This document shows positions 8,649 through 17,260 of a stretch of DNA of 64,000 nt, piece after piece; positions within the stretch are counted from its first letter, which is position 1; every line of letters starts with the position of its first letter. The translations under genes were made by a program, and so were the position numbers. Under the pieces are notes generated by a model, which saw only the letters and a program-made list of their open reading frames with translations, was not told where the DNA came from and searched no databases. The DNA lies in NCBI RefSeq assembly GCF_900129585.1, contig NZ_FQWF01000013.1, positions 1 to 64,000 of the forward strand, read 5' to 3'. Origin of the DNA: Flavobacterium micromati (GTDB lineage Bacteria > Bacteroidota > Bacteroidia > Flavobacteriales > Flavobacteriaceae).

Positions 8649-9293
8649 ATGGATTTTCAAGAATTTTTACAATTTGTTCCTAAAATAATTGATGTCACCC
8701 TTCCCGCATTTCACGCTCATATCAAAATGGCACCCATTCATCGAATGGAAGATTTGGCCAATATGGATTTGAGTAAAAAAAAACCTAGAATTGCCGCTGT
8801 ATTAATGCTATTTTATCCTAAAAATGAACAAACGCATTTAGTTTTAATACTTCGGAACGCGTATGAAGGAATTCATTCTGCTCAGGTAGGTTTTCCTGGA
8901 GGAAAATACGAACAAGAAGATGAAGATTTGATTTTTACGGCATTGAGAGAAGCGCACGAAGAAATAGGAATTAATCCTAAAACAATTGAAATTGTCAAGT
9001 CCTTTAGCGAATTGTATATACCACCAAGTAATTTTTTAGTTCACCCTTTTTTGGGAATTTGCAAAAGTGAACTTGTTTTTGTCCCTGATCCAGTTGAGGT
9101 TGCAGCTATTATTGAGTTGCCACTTTCTGTTTTTTTAAGTAAAAATACAGTCGTAAAAAGTGATGTAAAAACCTCTTATTCAAATAGTAGTGCCGTGCCG
9201 GCTTTTAAAATTGAAAACCACATTGTTTGGGGCGCAACTGCAATGATTTTGAGCGAACTTAAAGAGGTTTTAAAAGAGGTTTTGCCCACTTAA
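8649..9293 (+). CDS. NUDIX hydrolase, CoA pyrophosphatase type
   Basis: Product of 214 residues, starting at the ATG at 8649; an in-frame TTG two codons upstream is less likely. The NUDIX box reads FPGGKYEQEDEDL followed by ALREAHEEIGI, with the REAHEE core that binds divalent metal. The preceding RNAYEGIHSAQVGFPGGK matches the LRxxxxxxHxGQVxFPGG signature of the NudL/YeaB CoA pyrophosphatase subfamily, which splits CoA or its derivatives into phosphopantetheine and 3',5'-ADP. Substrate is inferred from that signature. Confidence 0.85.
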   Translation: MDFQEFLQFVPKIIDVTLPAFHAHIKMAPIHRMEDLANMDLSKKKPRIAAVLMLFYPKNEQTHLVLILRNAYEGIHSAQVGFPGGKYEQEDEDLIFTALREAHEEIGINPKTIEIVKSFSELYIPPSNFLVHPFLGICKSELVFVPDPVEVAAIIELPLSVFLSKNTVVKSDVKTSYSNSSAVPAFKIENHIVWGATAMILSELKEVLKEVLPT

Positions 9294-9338
9294 AACAAGT
9301 TATACTTAAAGCAGTAAAATCTTCACCGATTATTTTCG

Positions 9339-9346
9339 TAAGTTTG
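9339..9346 (+). promoter_or_regulatory. -7 promoter element upstream of the acyltransferase gene
   Basis: TAAGTTTG, an exact match to TAnnTTTG, 31 bp before the start codon. No clear TTG is found at the -33 position. Confidence 0.5.
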
Positions 9347-9377
9347 AAAATTAAATATTTTAAAAAATAAATTAATT

Positions 9378-10187
9378 ATGGGATTGTTGAAACGAAATCC
9401 TTTTGGGCACATACTCTTTCTGAAAAAATCGTTAATTCGGATTTTTGGTGTGGTTACGCATCGAAGATATCGAGGATTTAACGAATTACAAATCGAAGGA
9501 TCAGAAATTATAAGAAATTTACCGGAGCGAAATGTGCTTTTTATTTCAAATCACCAAACTTATTTTGCTGATGTTGTGGCAATGTTTCATGTTTTTAATG
9601 CTAGTCTAAGTGGACGAGAGGACAATATAAAAAACGTTGGTTATTTGTGGCAACCTAAAATGAATATTTATTATGTAGCTGCCAAAGAAACGATGCAAGC
9701 AGGCTTATTAACCCGTATTATGGCTTACGCTGGAGCAATTTCAGTAGAGCGAACTTGGCGCGCTAAAGGTGTAGATGTAAAAGATAAAAAAGACATCAAC
9801 CCAGATGATACCGAAAACATCAAAATTGCGCTCAATGACGGCTGGGTAATTACGTTTCCACAAGGAACAACTAAATCATTCAAACCCGTCCGAAAAGGTA
9901 CAGCTCACATTATAAAACAACATCGCCCTATTGTAGTTCCTATTGTTATTGATGGTTTTCGTCGCTCATTTGATAAAAAAGGACTTCGTATGAAAAAGAA
10001 AGGAATTCTTCAATCCTTCATCATTAAAGAACCCCTAGATATTGATTATGACAATGATTCTATTGATGAAATTGTTGAAAAAGTAGAATACGCGATCGAG
10101 CAACATTGTTCGTTTCTAAAAGTGATACCAGCTGAAATCATCAAAGAACAAGAGGAATTAGACAAAACACGTAGATGGGAATATTGA
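9378..10187 (+). CDS. PlsC-like 1-acylglycerol-3-phosphate acyltransferase
   Basis: Product of 269 residues of the lysophosphatidic acid acyltransferase superfamily, which adds the second acyl chain in phospholipid synthesis at the inner membrane. NHQTYFADV (about residues 59-67) stands in the place of the NHX4D active site and ITFPQGTTK in the place of the FPEGTRS motif; VVPIVIDG is the fourth block. Two deviations stand out: His and Asp are five residues apart instead of four, and the usual Glu of FPEG is Gln. The enzyme may therefore use another acceptor, for example an ornithine or amino-acid lipid, but this is inference. It has its own -7 element and is followed by a glycosyltransferase. 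Confidence 0.85.
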   Translation: MGLLKRNPFGHILFLKKSLIRIFGVVTHRRYRGFNELQIEGSEIIRNLPERNVLFISNHQTYFADVVAMFHVFNASLSGREDNIKNVGYLWQPKMNIYYVAAKETMQAGLLTRIMAYAGAISVERTWRAKGVDVKDKKDINPDDTENIKIALNDGWVITFPQGTTKSFKPVRKGTAHIIKQHRPIVVPIVIDGFRRSFDKKGLRMKKKGILQSFIIKEPLDIDYDNDSIDEIVEKVEYAIEQHCSFLKVIPAEIIKEQEELDKTRRWEY

Positions 10188-10309
10188 AAATTGCAAATAT
10201 TGGTCTGAGCTTATCTAACTACGTTCATTCGTGATAAAAAATCATTTATAAAATTAACTAAACCATTTACTCTGAGCTTGTCGAAGAGCTCCAACTTCTC
10301 ATAAAAAAA

Positions 10310-11485
10310 ATGCAGTTATCCGTCATTATTCTCAATTATAACGTTCGCTATTTTTTAGAGCTTTGCATTCTAAGTGTTCAAAATGCACTTCTAGAAATAG
10401 ACAGCGAAATAATTGTTATCGATAACAATTCACAAGATGATAGTTGTGAAATGATGAAAACGCGCTTTTCACACGTAAAACTCATTCAAAATAGTGATAA
10501 TTTTGGTTTCTCAAAAGGCAATAATATTGCTGTGGATCAGGCAAAAGGCGAGTACATTTGTATCCTCAATCCTGACACTGTTGTTGCCGAAGATACTTTT
10601 ATTAAAATTTTGGCTTTCGCCCAAAGGCAAAAAAAATTAGGAATTATAGGTTGTAAGCTTATAGATGGATCTGGAAAATTTTTGCCCGAAAGTAAGCGCG
10701 GTGTTCCAACTCCCTGGGTTGCTTTTACTAAAATAGCGGGGATTTATAAATTGTTTCCCAAATCAAAACTTTTTGATCAATACTACGCAGGCCATTTAAA
10801 TGAAAATCAAACTGGCAAAGTGGATATTCTGGTTGGTGCATTTATGTTGATGAAACGAGATTTATATCTTGAAGTAGGAGGTTTTGATGAAGACTGCTTT
10901 ATGTATTCTGATGATATAGATTTGTCTTATGTTGTTTCTAAGAAAGGAAATTATAATTATTATTTTCATGAAACAACAGTCATACATTTTAAAGGCGAGA
11001 GTACAATAAAAGACGGAACCTACATGAAGCGATTTCAAGAATCGATGAATTTCTTTTATAAAAAGCATCTAAAATCAAATGGTCTAGGATCAGTTTTTTT
11101 TGCTGTTTTTATGAAAATTGGTATTGTGTTTTTTTCCTTTGTTCGAAAACTGCGACATCAAAGTCAACAGAAAGTAGACCCCGTTACGTACCACCTATAT
11201 TCAACTTCTACAGAATTGCAAAATAAATTAGTTTTACTTTTGCAAAAAAAAGTCACTTTACATAATTTAAAAACTGAAAAAGGATTAATTTCGTCTTTAA
11301 GTACAAATAATCAAAGTAGCGAAATAATTCTTGATAATGAATTTATTTCTTTTAAAGAATGTATATTATTTCTTGAATTTGCAAAGAATAGTGGATTTAC
11401 ATTTAAGATTAAGCCTAAAAATGCTAATTTTTTAATAGGAAGTAACAATAGTAACGATAGAGGTGAGGTTATTAAAATCGAGTAA
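10310..11485 (+). CDS. Family 2 glycosyltransferase
   Basis: Product of 391 residues. The GT-A fold starts at once: LSVIILNYNV, VIDNNSQDDS, NFGFSKGNNIAVDQAKGEY and the metal-binding LNPDT, followed by GGFDEDCFMYSDDIDLSYV, the usual acceptor region of rhamnosyl- or galactofuranosyl-type GT2 enzymes. A hydrophobic stretch (about residues 255-275) suggests a membrane-associated helix. After it comes an extra C-terminal region of about 100 residues without recognised motifs. Likely substrates are nucleotide sugars used for surface polysaccharide or glycolipid. The start codon lies 122 bp after the acyltransferase; both may act on envelope lipids. Confidence 0.88.
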   Translation: MQLSVIILNYNVRYFLELCILSVQNALLEIDSEIIVIDNNSQDDSCEMMKTRFSHVKLIQNSDNFGFSKGNNIAVDQAKGEYICILNPDTVVAEDTFIKILAFAQRQKKLGIIGCKLIDGSGKFLPESKRGVPTPWVAFTKIAGIYKLFPKSKLFDQYYAGHLNENQTGKVDILVGAFMLMKRDLYLEVGGFDEDCFMYSDDIDLSYVVSKKGNYNYYFHETTVIHFKGESTIKDGTYMKRFQESMNFFYKKHLKSNGLGSVFFAVFMKIGIVFFSFVRKLRHQSQQKVDPVTYHLYSTSTELQNKLVLLLQKKVTLHNLKTEKGLISSLSTNNQSSEIILDNEFISFKECILFLEFAKNSGFTFKIKPKNANFLIGSNNSNDRGEVIKIE

Positions 11486-11569
11486 AAAAATACATTTAAT
11501 GTAATTTATATTTGAAATATTTAGTAATTTCGCAAACTGAAAATCAATATCACCTTTTAGGTTAACAAT

Positions 11570-12889
11570 ATGGCAAGATTTGAATTAAAACTTCCTAAAA
11601 TGGGAGAAAGCGTCGCAGAAGCTACCATTACAAACTGGTTGAAACAAGTTGGAGACAAAATCGAAGTTGACGAAGCAGTTCTCGAAATTGCCACCGATAA
11701 GGTGGATAGCGAGGTTCCAAGTGAAGTTTCGGGTGTTTTAGTAGAACAATTGTTTGGGAAAGACGATTTAGTTCAAGTAGGTCAAACCATTGCGATTATA
11801 GAAACTGAAGGTGGAGAAGTGTCATCAACTGTGGAAGAGTCAGTGTCTACTGAGGTTGTTACTGAATTAACAAAAATGATATCTCCTGAAAGTACAACTG
11901 TCAAAGAAAACGCCACATCTAATGACTATTCAGCTACTGAAAAATTCTTGTCCCCTTTAGTTAAAAATATAGCTAAGGAAGAGGGCGTTTCCGTATCAGA
12001 ATTAGAAGCTATTGCTGGAACAGGAAAAGAAGGTAGAGTGACTAAAAATGATATTTTAGAATATGTAAAAAACAGAACCAATCAGCCAGTTGCTGCTCAT
12101 CCAATTGCTATAGCTGCACCAGTCCAAAAACCAACTGCTGCTCCAGTGGCTCAAAAAGCAGCGCCAGTATCAGTAAGTGGCGGTGATGAAATTGTTGAAA
12201 TGGATAGAATGCGCAAACTTATTGCGGGTTACATGGTTGCTTCGGTACAAACTTCGGCTCACGTGCAATCTTTTATCGAGGTAGATGTGACGAATATTGT
12301 AAAATGGAGAGAGAAAAATAAAAATGCTTTCGAAAAAAGAGAAGGAGAGAAGTTTACCTATACTCCAATTTTCATGGAAGCTGTTGCCAAAGCCATAAAA
12401 GATTATCCGGGAATGAATATTTCTGTTGACGGTGATTATATTATCAAAAAGAAAAATATCAACCTTGGAATGGCGGCTTCATTACCAAATGGTAATTTAA
12501 TTGTACCTGTGATTAAAAATGCAGACCAATTGAATTTAGTTGGAATGGCCAAAGCGGTAAATGATCTTGGTGGTCGAGCCAAAGCTGGAAAACTAAAACC
12601 AGATGATACGCAAGGAGGAACTTACACAGTTACTAATGTTGGAACTTTTGGAAGCGTTTTTGGAACGCCAATTTTGAATCAGCCGCAAGTTGGGATTTTA
12701 GCTCTTGGAGCCATACGTAAAGTCCCAGCTGTAATTGAAACACCAGAAGGAGATTTTATAGGTATTCGTCAAAAAATGTTTTTATCGCACAGCTATGATC
12801 ACCGAGTTGTAGATGGCGCTTTAGGAGGAAGTTTTGTAAAACGCGTTGCCGAATATCTAGAAGCTTTTGATGTCAATAGAGATTTATAA
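11570..12889 (+). CDS. Dihydrolipoamide acyltransferase (2-oxoacid dehydrogenase E2)
   Basis: Product of 439 residues with the full E2 layout. The lipoyl domain is at residues 1-78 with Lys44 in EIATDKVDSE. A linker follows, then the peripheral subunit-binding domain at about 125-165 (LSPLVKNIAKEEGVSV, GKEGRVTKNDIL), an Ala/Pro-rich hinge, and the catalytic domain from about 205 to the end. The HRVVDG motif gives His411 and Asp415. E2 moves an acyl group from thiamine-bound intermediates to CoA. The single lipoyl domain fits a branched-chain or 2-oxoglutarate type better than pyruvate, but E1 and E3 are not adjacent, so the substrate is open. A good terminator follows. Confidence 0.92.
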   Translation: MARFELKLPKMGESVAEATITNWLKQVGDKIEVDEAVLEIATDKVDSEVPSEVSGVLVEQLFGKDDLVQVGQTIAIIETEGGEVSSTVEESVSTEVVTELTKMISPESTTVKENATSNDYSATEKFLSPLVKNIAKEEGVSVSELEAIAGTGKEGRVTKNDILEYVKNRTNQPVAAHPIAIAAPVQKPTAAPVAQKAAPVSVSGGDEIVEMDRMRKLIAGYMVASVQTSAHVQSFIEVDVTNIVKWREKNKNAFEKREGEKFTYTPIFMEAVAKAIKDYPGMNISVDGDYIIKKKNINLGMAASLPNGNLIVPVIKNADQLNLVGMAKAVNDLGGRAKAGKLKPDDTQGGTYTVTNVGTFGSVFGTPILNQPQVGILALGAIRKVPAVIETPEGDFIGIRQKMFLSHSYDHRVVDGALGGSFVKRVAEYLEAFDVNRDL

Positions 12890-12908
12890 AAAATAGAATT
12901 ATAAGTAC

Positions 12909-12953
12909 AACCCGACTCGTTTTAAAAAAAACAGTCGGGTTTTTATTTTTTTA
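12909..12953 (+). terminator. Intrinsic terminator after the E2 gene
   Basis: AACCCGACT pairs exactly with AGTCGGGTT across a 15-base A-rich loop and is followed by a run of thymines. Confidence 0.9.
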
Positions 12954-13019
12954 TTAAAGCTATATTACTTTTCATACAAACGCTTAAATTCTTTTTAGGC
13001 ATTTTAATTTTACTAGTTT

Positions 13020-13043
13020 AGTACGCAGGAGGCGTCTCAATCA
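13020..13043 (+). repeat. Dispersed repeat family A, isolated core
   Basis: GTACGCAGGAGGCGTCTCAA at 13021 aligns with GTCACGCTGGAAGCGTCTCAA of the copy at 89-193 with one gap and two mismatches. Neither flank of the longer repeat is recognisable here. Confidence 0.5.
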
Positions 13044-13124
13044 TAAAACTATGTTTTTTTAGAACCCACTTTTTTTCATTAAAACTTTAAATCTAAACTT
13101 CATAAAAATTTAAACTCGAATTTC

Positions 13125-13132
13125 TATATTTG
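13125..13132 (+). promoter_or_regulatory. -7 promoter element of the exonuclease gene
   Basis: TATATTTG, an exact TAnnTTTG match, 20 bp before the start codon, implying a 5' leader of about 14 bases. Confidence 0.55.
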
Positions 13133-13152
13133 TAATCATACAAAAATTAAAA

Positions 13153-13923
13153 ATGGAACTTAAACTCAATAAACCTATTTGCTTTTTCGACCTTGAAACT
13201 ACAGGAATTGATATTGGCAAAGATAGAATTGTAGAAATCTCAATATTTAAAGTTTTTCCAAACGGAAATAAAGAAAGTAAAACTTGGCTAGTAAATCCTA
13301 CGATTCCAATTCCGCCGCAAACTACAGCTGTACACGGAATTACAAATGAAAAAGTAGCAAATGAACCCACTTTTAAAGAGCTAGCAACTCAAGTTCACAC
13401 GATGATTAAAGACAGTGATTTGGCTGGATTTAATTCAGATCGATTTGATATTCCATTGTTAGCAGAAGAATTATTGCGTGCCGGAGTAGATTTTGACATG
13501 AAAGGGAAAGTTTCAGTAGATGTTCAAACTGTTTTTCACAAAATGGAAGAGCGTACTTTGGGTGCTGCACTCAAATTTTATTGCGGAACAAAATTAGAAA
13601 ATGCACATTCAGCAGAAGCAGATACGATGGCGACTTACGAAATTTTAAAAGCGCAGTTAGACCGTTATCCAGAGTTGGAAAATGATATGAAATCCTTATC
13701 GGAATTTACGACAAGAAAGAAAATTGCTGATTTTGCAGGAATGATTGCTTTTGACAAAGACAACGAAGAGATTTTTACTTTTGGAAAACACAAAGGTGTC
13801 AAAGTCGATAAAATTTTGGAAACAGAACCAGGATATTTTAGCTGGATTCAAAACGCTGATTTCCCCTTATACACAAAGAAAGTACTGACCGCTATTAAAC
13901 TTAGGAAATTGAATACTAAGTAA
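13153..13923 (+). CDS. DnaQ-like 3'-5' exonuclease
   Basis: Product of 256 residues. The DEDDh exonuclease motifs are in order: FFDLETTG with Asp13 and Glu15, FNSDRFDIPLL with Asp99, and HSAEADTMATYEIL with His152 and Asp157. The C-terminal 70 residues form a separate small domain (FTFGKHKGVKVDK, GYFSWI) that resembles the exonuclease-associated DUF3820-like module. It is not the polymerase III epsilon subunit in the classical sense; it may act in DNA repair or nucleic-acid turnover. It ends 60 bp before the next gene, with a palindromic repeat in the gap. Confidence 0.9.
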   Translation: MELKLNKPICFFDLETTGIDIGKDRIVEISIFKVFPNGNKESKTWLVNPTIPIPPQTTAVHGITNEKVANEPTFKELATQVHTMIKDSDLAGFNSDRFDIPLLAEELLRAGVDFDMKGKVSVDVQTVFHKMEERTLGAALKFYCGTKLENAHSAEADTMATYEILKAQLDRYPELENDMKSLSEFTTRKKIADFAGMIAFDKDNEEIFTFGKHKGVKVDKILETEPGYFSWIQNADFPLYTKKVLTAIKLRKLNTK

Positions 13924-13929
13924 AAAATG

Positions 13930-13983
13930 CTCAGTGTTCAGTGCTCAGTTTGGCTGAATACTGAACACTAAACACTGAACACT
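13930..13983. repeat. Palindromic CAGTGTTCAGT / ACTGAACACT repeat
   Basis: Two tandem TCAGTG-type units are followed, after a short loop, by two tandem ACTGAACACT-type units, forming an imperfect hairpin. It fills the gap between the exonuclease and the FAH-family gene and ends directly against the ATG of the latter. Confidence 0.75.
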
Positions 13984-14595
13984 ATGAAAATAATCTGCAT
14001 CGGTAGAAATTACACCAATCATATAGAAGAATTAAATAACGAAAGACCTACTGAACCTGTTGTTTTTATGAAGCCGGATTCAGCAGTTTTATTGAAACAA
14101 CACCCATTTGTAATTCCTGAATTCTCTAATGATGTGCATCACGAAATAGAGCTTATTGTAAAAATTAGTAAAGTAGGGAAATACATTGAGCCCAAGTTTG
14201 CGCACAAATATTATGACGAAATTAGTGTTGGGATTGATTTTACGGCGCGAGATTTACAAGATAAATTAAAATCAAAAGGTTTGCCTTGGGAAAAAGCTAA
14301 GGCTTTTGACGGTTCAGCGGTTATAGGTGACTTTTTACCGAAAAATCAGTTTAGCTCGCTAGAAAATATTACATTTGAGTTACACAGCAATACTGAAATA
14401 GTACAAAAGGGCAATTCAAATCTTATGCTGTGGAAAATTGATGAGTTAATTTCGTACGTTTCTCAATATTTTACATTGAAAATCGGCGACATTATTTTTA
14501 CAGGAACACCAGAAGGAGTAGCGGCGGTTAAGCCAAATGATATTTTAGAAGGCTTTTTAGAAGGACAACAATTATTTAGAATACAAATAAAATAA
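13984..14595 (+). CDS. Fumarylacetoacetate hydrolase-family protein
   Basis: Product of 203 residues, the short single-domain FAH type. Metal-binding acidic residues lie in HHEIELIVKI and GIDFTARDLQ, and the active-site loop TGTPEGVAAVKP is present near the end. Relatives cleave C-C bonds in acylpyruvates or decarboxylate oxaloacetate (FAHD1-like); which one cannot be decided. The ribosome-binding region is occupied by the palindromic repeat just upstream. Its stop codon overlaps the next start by one base (TAATG), so the HPt protein is translationally coupled to it. Confidence 0.88.
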   Translation: MKIICIGRNYTNHIEELNNERPTEPVVFMKPDSAVLLKQHPFVIPEFSNDVHHEIELIVKISKVGKYIEPKFAHKYYDEISVGIDFTARDLQDKLKSKGLPWEKAKAFDGSAVIGDFLPKNQFSSLENITFELHSNTEIVQKGNSNLMLWKIDELISYVSQYFTLKIGDIIFTGTPEGVAAVKPNDILEGFLEGQQLFRIQIK

Positions 14596-14939
14596 TGGCA
14601 ATACATTATAATCTTTCAAAAGTGTACGCACTTTCGGACAACGACCCAGAATTTGTAAATGAAATTCTCACACTTTTTGTATCAGAAGTTCCCGAGGATT
14701 TACTACAAATCAAAGAAGGAATCAAGAAAAAAGACCACAAACATGCTTATGCTTTTGCTCATAAAATTAAACCAACGTTGGATTTGATGGGTTTGAAAAT
14801 GGCTTTTGAAGAGATTCTGCAAATTGAAGCATGGACTAAAACCGAAGGTAAAAAGAAAGATATTAAAGAGACTTTTAAGAGTGTAAAAACGCAAATTAAA
14901 GAAGCCGTAAAAGAAATCAAAAAAGATTTTGATTTGTAG
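14595..14939 (+). CDS. Stand-alone histidine phosphotransfer (HPt) domain protein
   Basis: Product of 114 residues with the HPt four-helix pattern: LSKVYALSDNDPEFVNEILTLF, then the phospho-acceptor His56 in AYAFAHKIKPTLDLMGL. HPt proteins relay phosphate between hybrid kinases and response regulators. No hybrid kinase lies near; the HK/RR pair at 42.4-44.5 kb is conventional and needs no HPt. The 1-base overlap with the FAH gene looks like co-transcription without clear functional linkage. Confidence 0.88.
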   Translation: MAIHYNLSKVYALSDNDPEFVNEILTLFVSEVPEDLLQIKEGIKKKDHKHAYAFAHKIKPTLDLMGLKMAFEEILQIEAWTKTEGKKKDIKETFKSVKTQIKEAVKEIKKDFDL

Positions 14940-14940
14940 T

Positions 14941-15060
14941 TTTTGGGCGTGACCATTCTTCCACTAGCGTTACAGCATGGTCGGGCTATGCGTTACAATC
15001 TTTTTTTATTCCGCTATTGCTCCATAAAAAAAGGATTTTCACTACTATCCCTCACGCAAA
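14941..15060 (+). repeat. Dispersed intergenic repeat, family B, best copy
   Basis: Begins TTTTGGGCGTGACC, contains GGTCGGGCTATGCGTTACAATC and AAAAAAAGGATTTTCACT, and ends CTATCCCTCACGCAAA. A reverse-oriented relative lies at 46592-46710 and a degenerate one at 7852-7994. It starts at once after the HPt stop codon and may act as a transcript end. Confidence 0.75.
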
Positions 15061-15133
15061 AAGAGAAATGTGCTTCGTAAAGCCGTTTCTCTTTTTGAAT
15101 TTCTTAGAATTTTACAATTTTAAATAACAAAAA

Positions 15134-16384
15134 ATGAAAGCAACCATAGTTACAATTGGCGATGAAATTTTAATAGGCCAAATTGTCGATACTAATTCGG
15201 GTTTTATCGCTAAATCACTTGATAAAATTGGTGTCGAAATCAATGAAATGCTTTCAATAAGCGATGATAAAAAGCATATTTTAGATACTTTTGCAAAACT
15301 TCAAAACACAGTAGATTTGGTCGTCATAACTGGTGGATTAGGGCCAACCAAGGATGATATTACAAAAAAAACTTTTTGTGATTATTTCGAGGATAAGCTT
15401 GTTGTCGATGCAAAAGTTGAGCAACATGTGATTGAGCTAATTGAGCGGGTAATGAATAGACCTGCTTCGCAAATCAATAAAGATCAAGCCCTAGTTCCTT
15501 CAAAATGCACCGTACTCCATAATCAAGTGGGGACAGCGCCAGGAATGTGGATGAAAAAAGAAAACACTGTATTTATTTCATTGCCTGGAGTACCTTATGA
15601 AATGAAATATATAGTCGACCAAGAAATAATTCCAAAGATTGTGCGCGAATATGACCGTCCTTACATCATTCACAAAACAATCATCACTTACGGTCAAGGC
15701 GAAAGTCTAGTAGCGGAACGAATTGAGGATTGGGAAAATAACCTTCCAAATTTCATTAAATTAGCGTATTTACCAGCCCCAGGAAGAGTGCGGTTACGAC
15801 TTTCAGCTCGAGGAACAGACAAAAAAATATTAGAAACTGCATTGGATGAAAACGTGAGTTCATTAAATGCAATAATCAATGATATTATCTTTGGGTTTGA
15901 TGATAATGAAACCATAGAAGTGGTTTTAGGTCAATTAATGACCCAGCAAAATAAGACAGTTGCAACTGCCGAAAGTTGTACGGGTGGAAAAATCGCACAA
16001 CTTTTAACTTCCGTTTCGGGAGCTGGTACATATTTTAAAGGTGGAGTGGTTTCTTATGCTACTGAAGTGAAAATTGAAGTTTTAGGCATTGATGAGAGCT
16101 TGATTAATGAACATTCAGTAGTAAGTGGCGCGGTTGCTTCGGCTATGGCTTTGAGTGTTAAAAAGATGATGAAAACTGATTATGCAATTGCTACAACTGG
16201 AAATGCAGGACCATCAAAAGGAGATTCAAATGCTGAAATTGGGACCGTTTTTATTGCATTGGCAACGCCAACGGAATTAATTGTTAAAGAATTTAATTTT
16301 GGTCAACCACGTGAAAAAGTGGTAGATAGAGCTGTAATTAAAAGTTTGGAGCTTTTACAGAAAGAAATTTTAAAAAATGTATAA
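15134..16384 (+). CDS. cinA: CinA-family competence/damage protein (nicotinamide-nucleotide amidase type)
   Basis: Product of 416 residues. The N-terminal MoCF-like domain shows [16 protein letters not shown] and [16 protein letters not shown]. The C-terminal CinA domain from about residue 255 contains [15 protein letters not shown] and [11 protein letters not shown], typical of the NMN deamidase that recycles NMN to NaMN; the N-terminal part of full-length CinA can hydrolyse ADP-ribose. Both activities belong to NAD salvage. It precedes the ribosomal protein cluster by 75 bp, an arrangement common in Flavobacteriia. Confidence 0.95.
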   Translation: MKATIVTIGDEILIGQIVDTNSGFIAKSLDKIGVEINEMLSISDDKKHILDTFAKLQNTVDLVVITGGLGPTKDDITKKTFCDYFEDKLVVDAKVEQHVIELIERVMNRPASQINKDQALVPSKCTVLHNQVGTAPGMWMKKENTVFISLPGVPYEMKYIVDQEIIPKIVREYDRPYIIHKTIITYGQGESLVAERIEDWENNLPNFIKLAYLPAPGRVRLRLSARGTDKKILETALDENVSSLNAIINDIIFGFDDNETIEVVLGQLMTQQNKTVATAESCTGGKIAQLLTSVSGAGTYFKGGVVSYATEVKIEVLGIDESLINEHSVVSGAVASAMALSVKKMMKTDYAIATTGNAGPSKGDSNAEIGTVFIALATPTELIVKEFNFGQPREKVVDRAVIKSLELLQKEILKNV

Positions 16385-16392
16385 TAATATTG

Positions 16393-16423
16393 TTGGTTTA
16401 TAGGTTTATTTTTCTTTTCTTTG
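16393..16423 (+). promoter_or_regulatory. Promoter of the rpmB-rpmG-ftsY cluster
   Basis: TTG at 16393-16395, 20 bases, then TTTCTTTG at 16416-16423, a single mismatch to TAnnTTTG. It sits in the gap between cinA and rpmB, with about 30 bases of leader. Confidence 0.55.
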
Positions 16424-16459
16424 CACCCTGATTTTGAATAACGATAAAAGATAAGTATA

Positions 16460-16696
16460 ATGTCAAGAGTTTGTGACCTTACAGGTAAAAGAGCGATGGT
16501 AGGAAATAACGTTTCTCACGCTATGAACAAAACTAAGAGAAAATTTTCTGTAAACTTAGTTAAAAAGCGTTTTTATCTTCCAGAAGAAGATAGATGGATT
16601 ACTCTAAGAGTAGCTGCATCTACGATAAAAACAATTAATAAAAATGGAATTGCTGCGGTTTTGAAAAAAGCACAGTCAGAAGGATTTATTAAATAA
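16460..16696 (+). CDS. rpmB: 50S ribosomal protein bL28
   Basis: Product of 78 residues, normal length for bL28. The N-terminal [20 protein letters not shown] is the family signature, followed by [18 protein letters not shown]. It sits at the 50S surface near the E site. The order bL28, bL33, DUF4295, FtsY with gaps of 27, 73 and 128 bp indicates one transcription unit from the promoter at 16393-16423. Confidence 0.98.
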   Translation: MSRVCDLTGKRAMVGNNVSHAMNKTKRKFSVNLVKKRFYLPEEDRWITLRVAASTIKTINKNGIAAVLKKAQSEGFIK

Positions 16697-16723
16697 TCCC
16701 TTCCAAAATAAAAAAATAGCAAG

Positions 16724-16906
16724 ATGGCAAAGAAAGGTAATAGAATCCAGGTAATTTTAGAATGTACTGAGCACAAGACTTCAGGTGTTGCAGGAACTTC
16801 AAGATACATAACTACAAAGAACAAAAAAAACACACCAGATAGATTGGAGATTAAGAAATTTAATCCAGTTTTGAAACGTGTAACAGTTCACAAAGAAATT
16901 AAATAA
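16724..16906 (+). CDS. rpmG: 50S ribosomal protein bL33
   Basis: Product of 60 residues, starting [18 protein letters not shown]. Only one cysteine is present (residue 14), so this is a zinc-independent (C-) form lacking the two CxxC pairs. The basic C-terminal part [16 protein letters not shown] is typical. It follows rpmB by 27 bp. Confidence 0.97.
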   Translation: MAKKGNRIQVILECTEHKTSGVAGTSRYITTKNKKNTPDRLEIKKFNPVLKRVTVHKEIK

Positions 16907-16979
16907 TAATTAGAGATTTTGATAATCTAAAGTGGTAACATTTATAGATTTTATAAAATTTTAAATACACATTTGAATC

Positions 16980-17132
16980 ATGGCAAAGAAAACCGTAGCA
17001 TCGTTACAAACAGCTTCAAAGAGATTATCAAAAGCCATCAAAATGGTAAAATCTCCTAAAACAGGCGCATATACATTCGTAGAATCTATTATGACTCCAG
17101 AATCAGTTGATGAATTCTTGAAAAAGAAATAA
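16980..17132 (+). CDS. DUF4295-family small ribosome-associated-locus protein
   Basis: Product of 50 residues: MAKKTVASLQTASKRLSKAI, then MVKSPKTGAYTFVESIM and a Lys-rich C-terminus. It is a Bacteroidota-specific family nearly always found between rpmG and ftsY, which is exactly the position here. Strong basic character and position suggest ribosome or RNA binding, but no function is established to my knowledge. A terminator follows directly. Confidence 0.92.
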   Translation: MAKKTVASLQTASKRLSKAIKMVKSPKTGAYTFVESIMTPESVDEFLKKK

Positions 17133-17153
17133 TCATCAATTTGCATTACATAG

Positions 17154-17190
17154 AAAAGCTACTTTCATTCGGAAGTAGCTTTTTTATTTT
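17154..17190 (+). terminator. Intrinsic terminator between DUF4295 and ftsY
   Basis: AAAAGCTACT pairs with AGTAGCTTTT across a 10-base loop and is followed by TTTATTTT. It separates the ribosomal genes from ftsY, so ftsY transcription is either by read-through or from its own promoter. Confidence 0.85.
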
Positions 17191-17260
17191 ATACATTTAC
17201 CAATAGAAATTGTATGGCTCGCTTGGGAGTAAATACTTCATTTTTAATACTATCTATACA

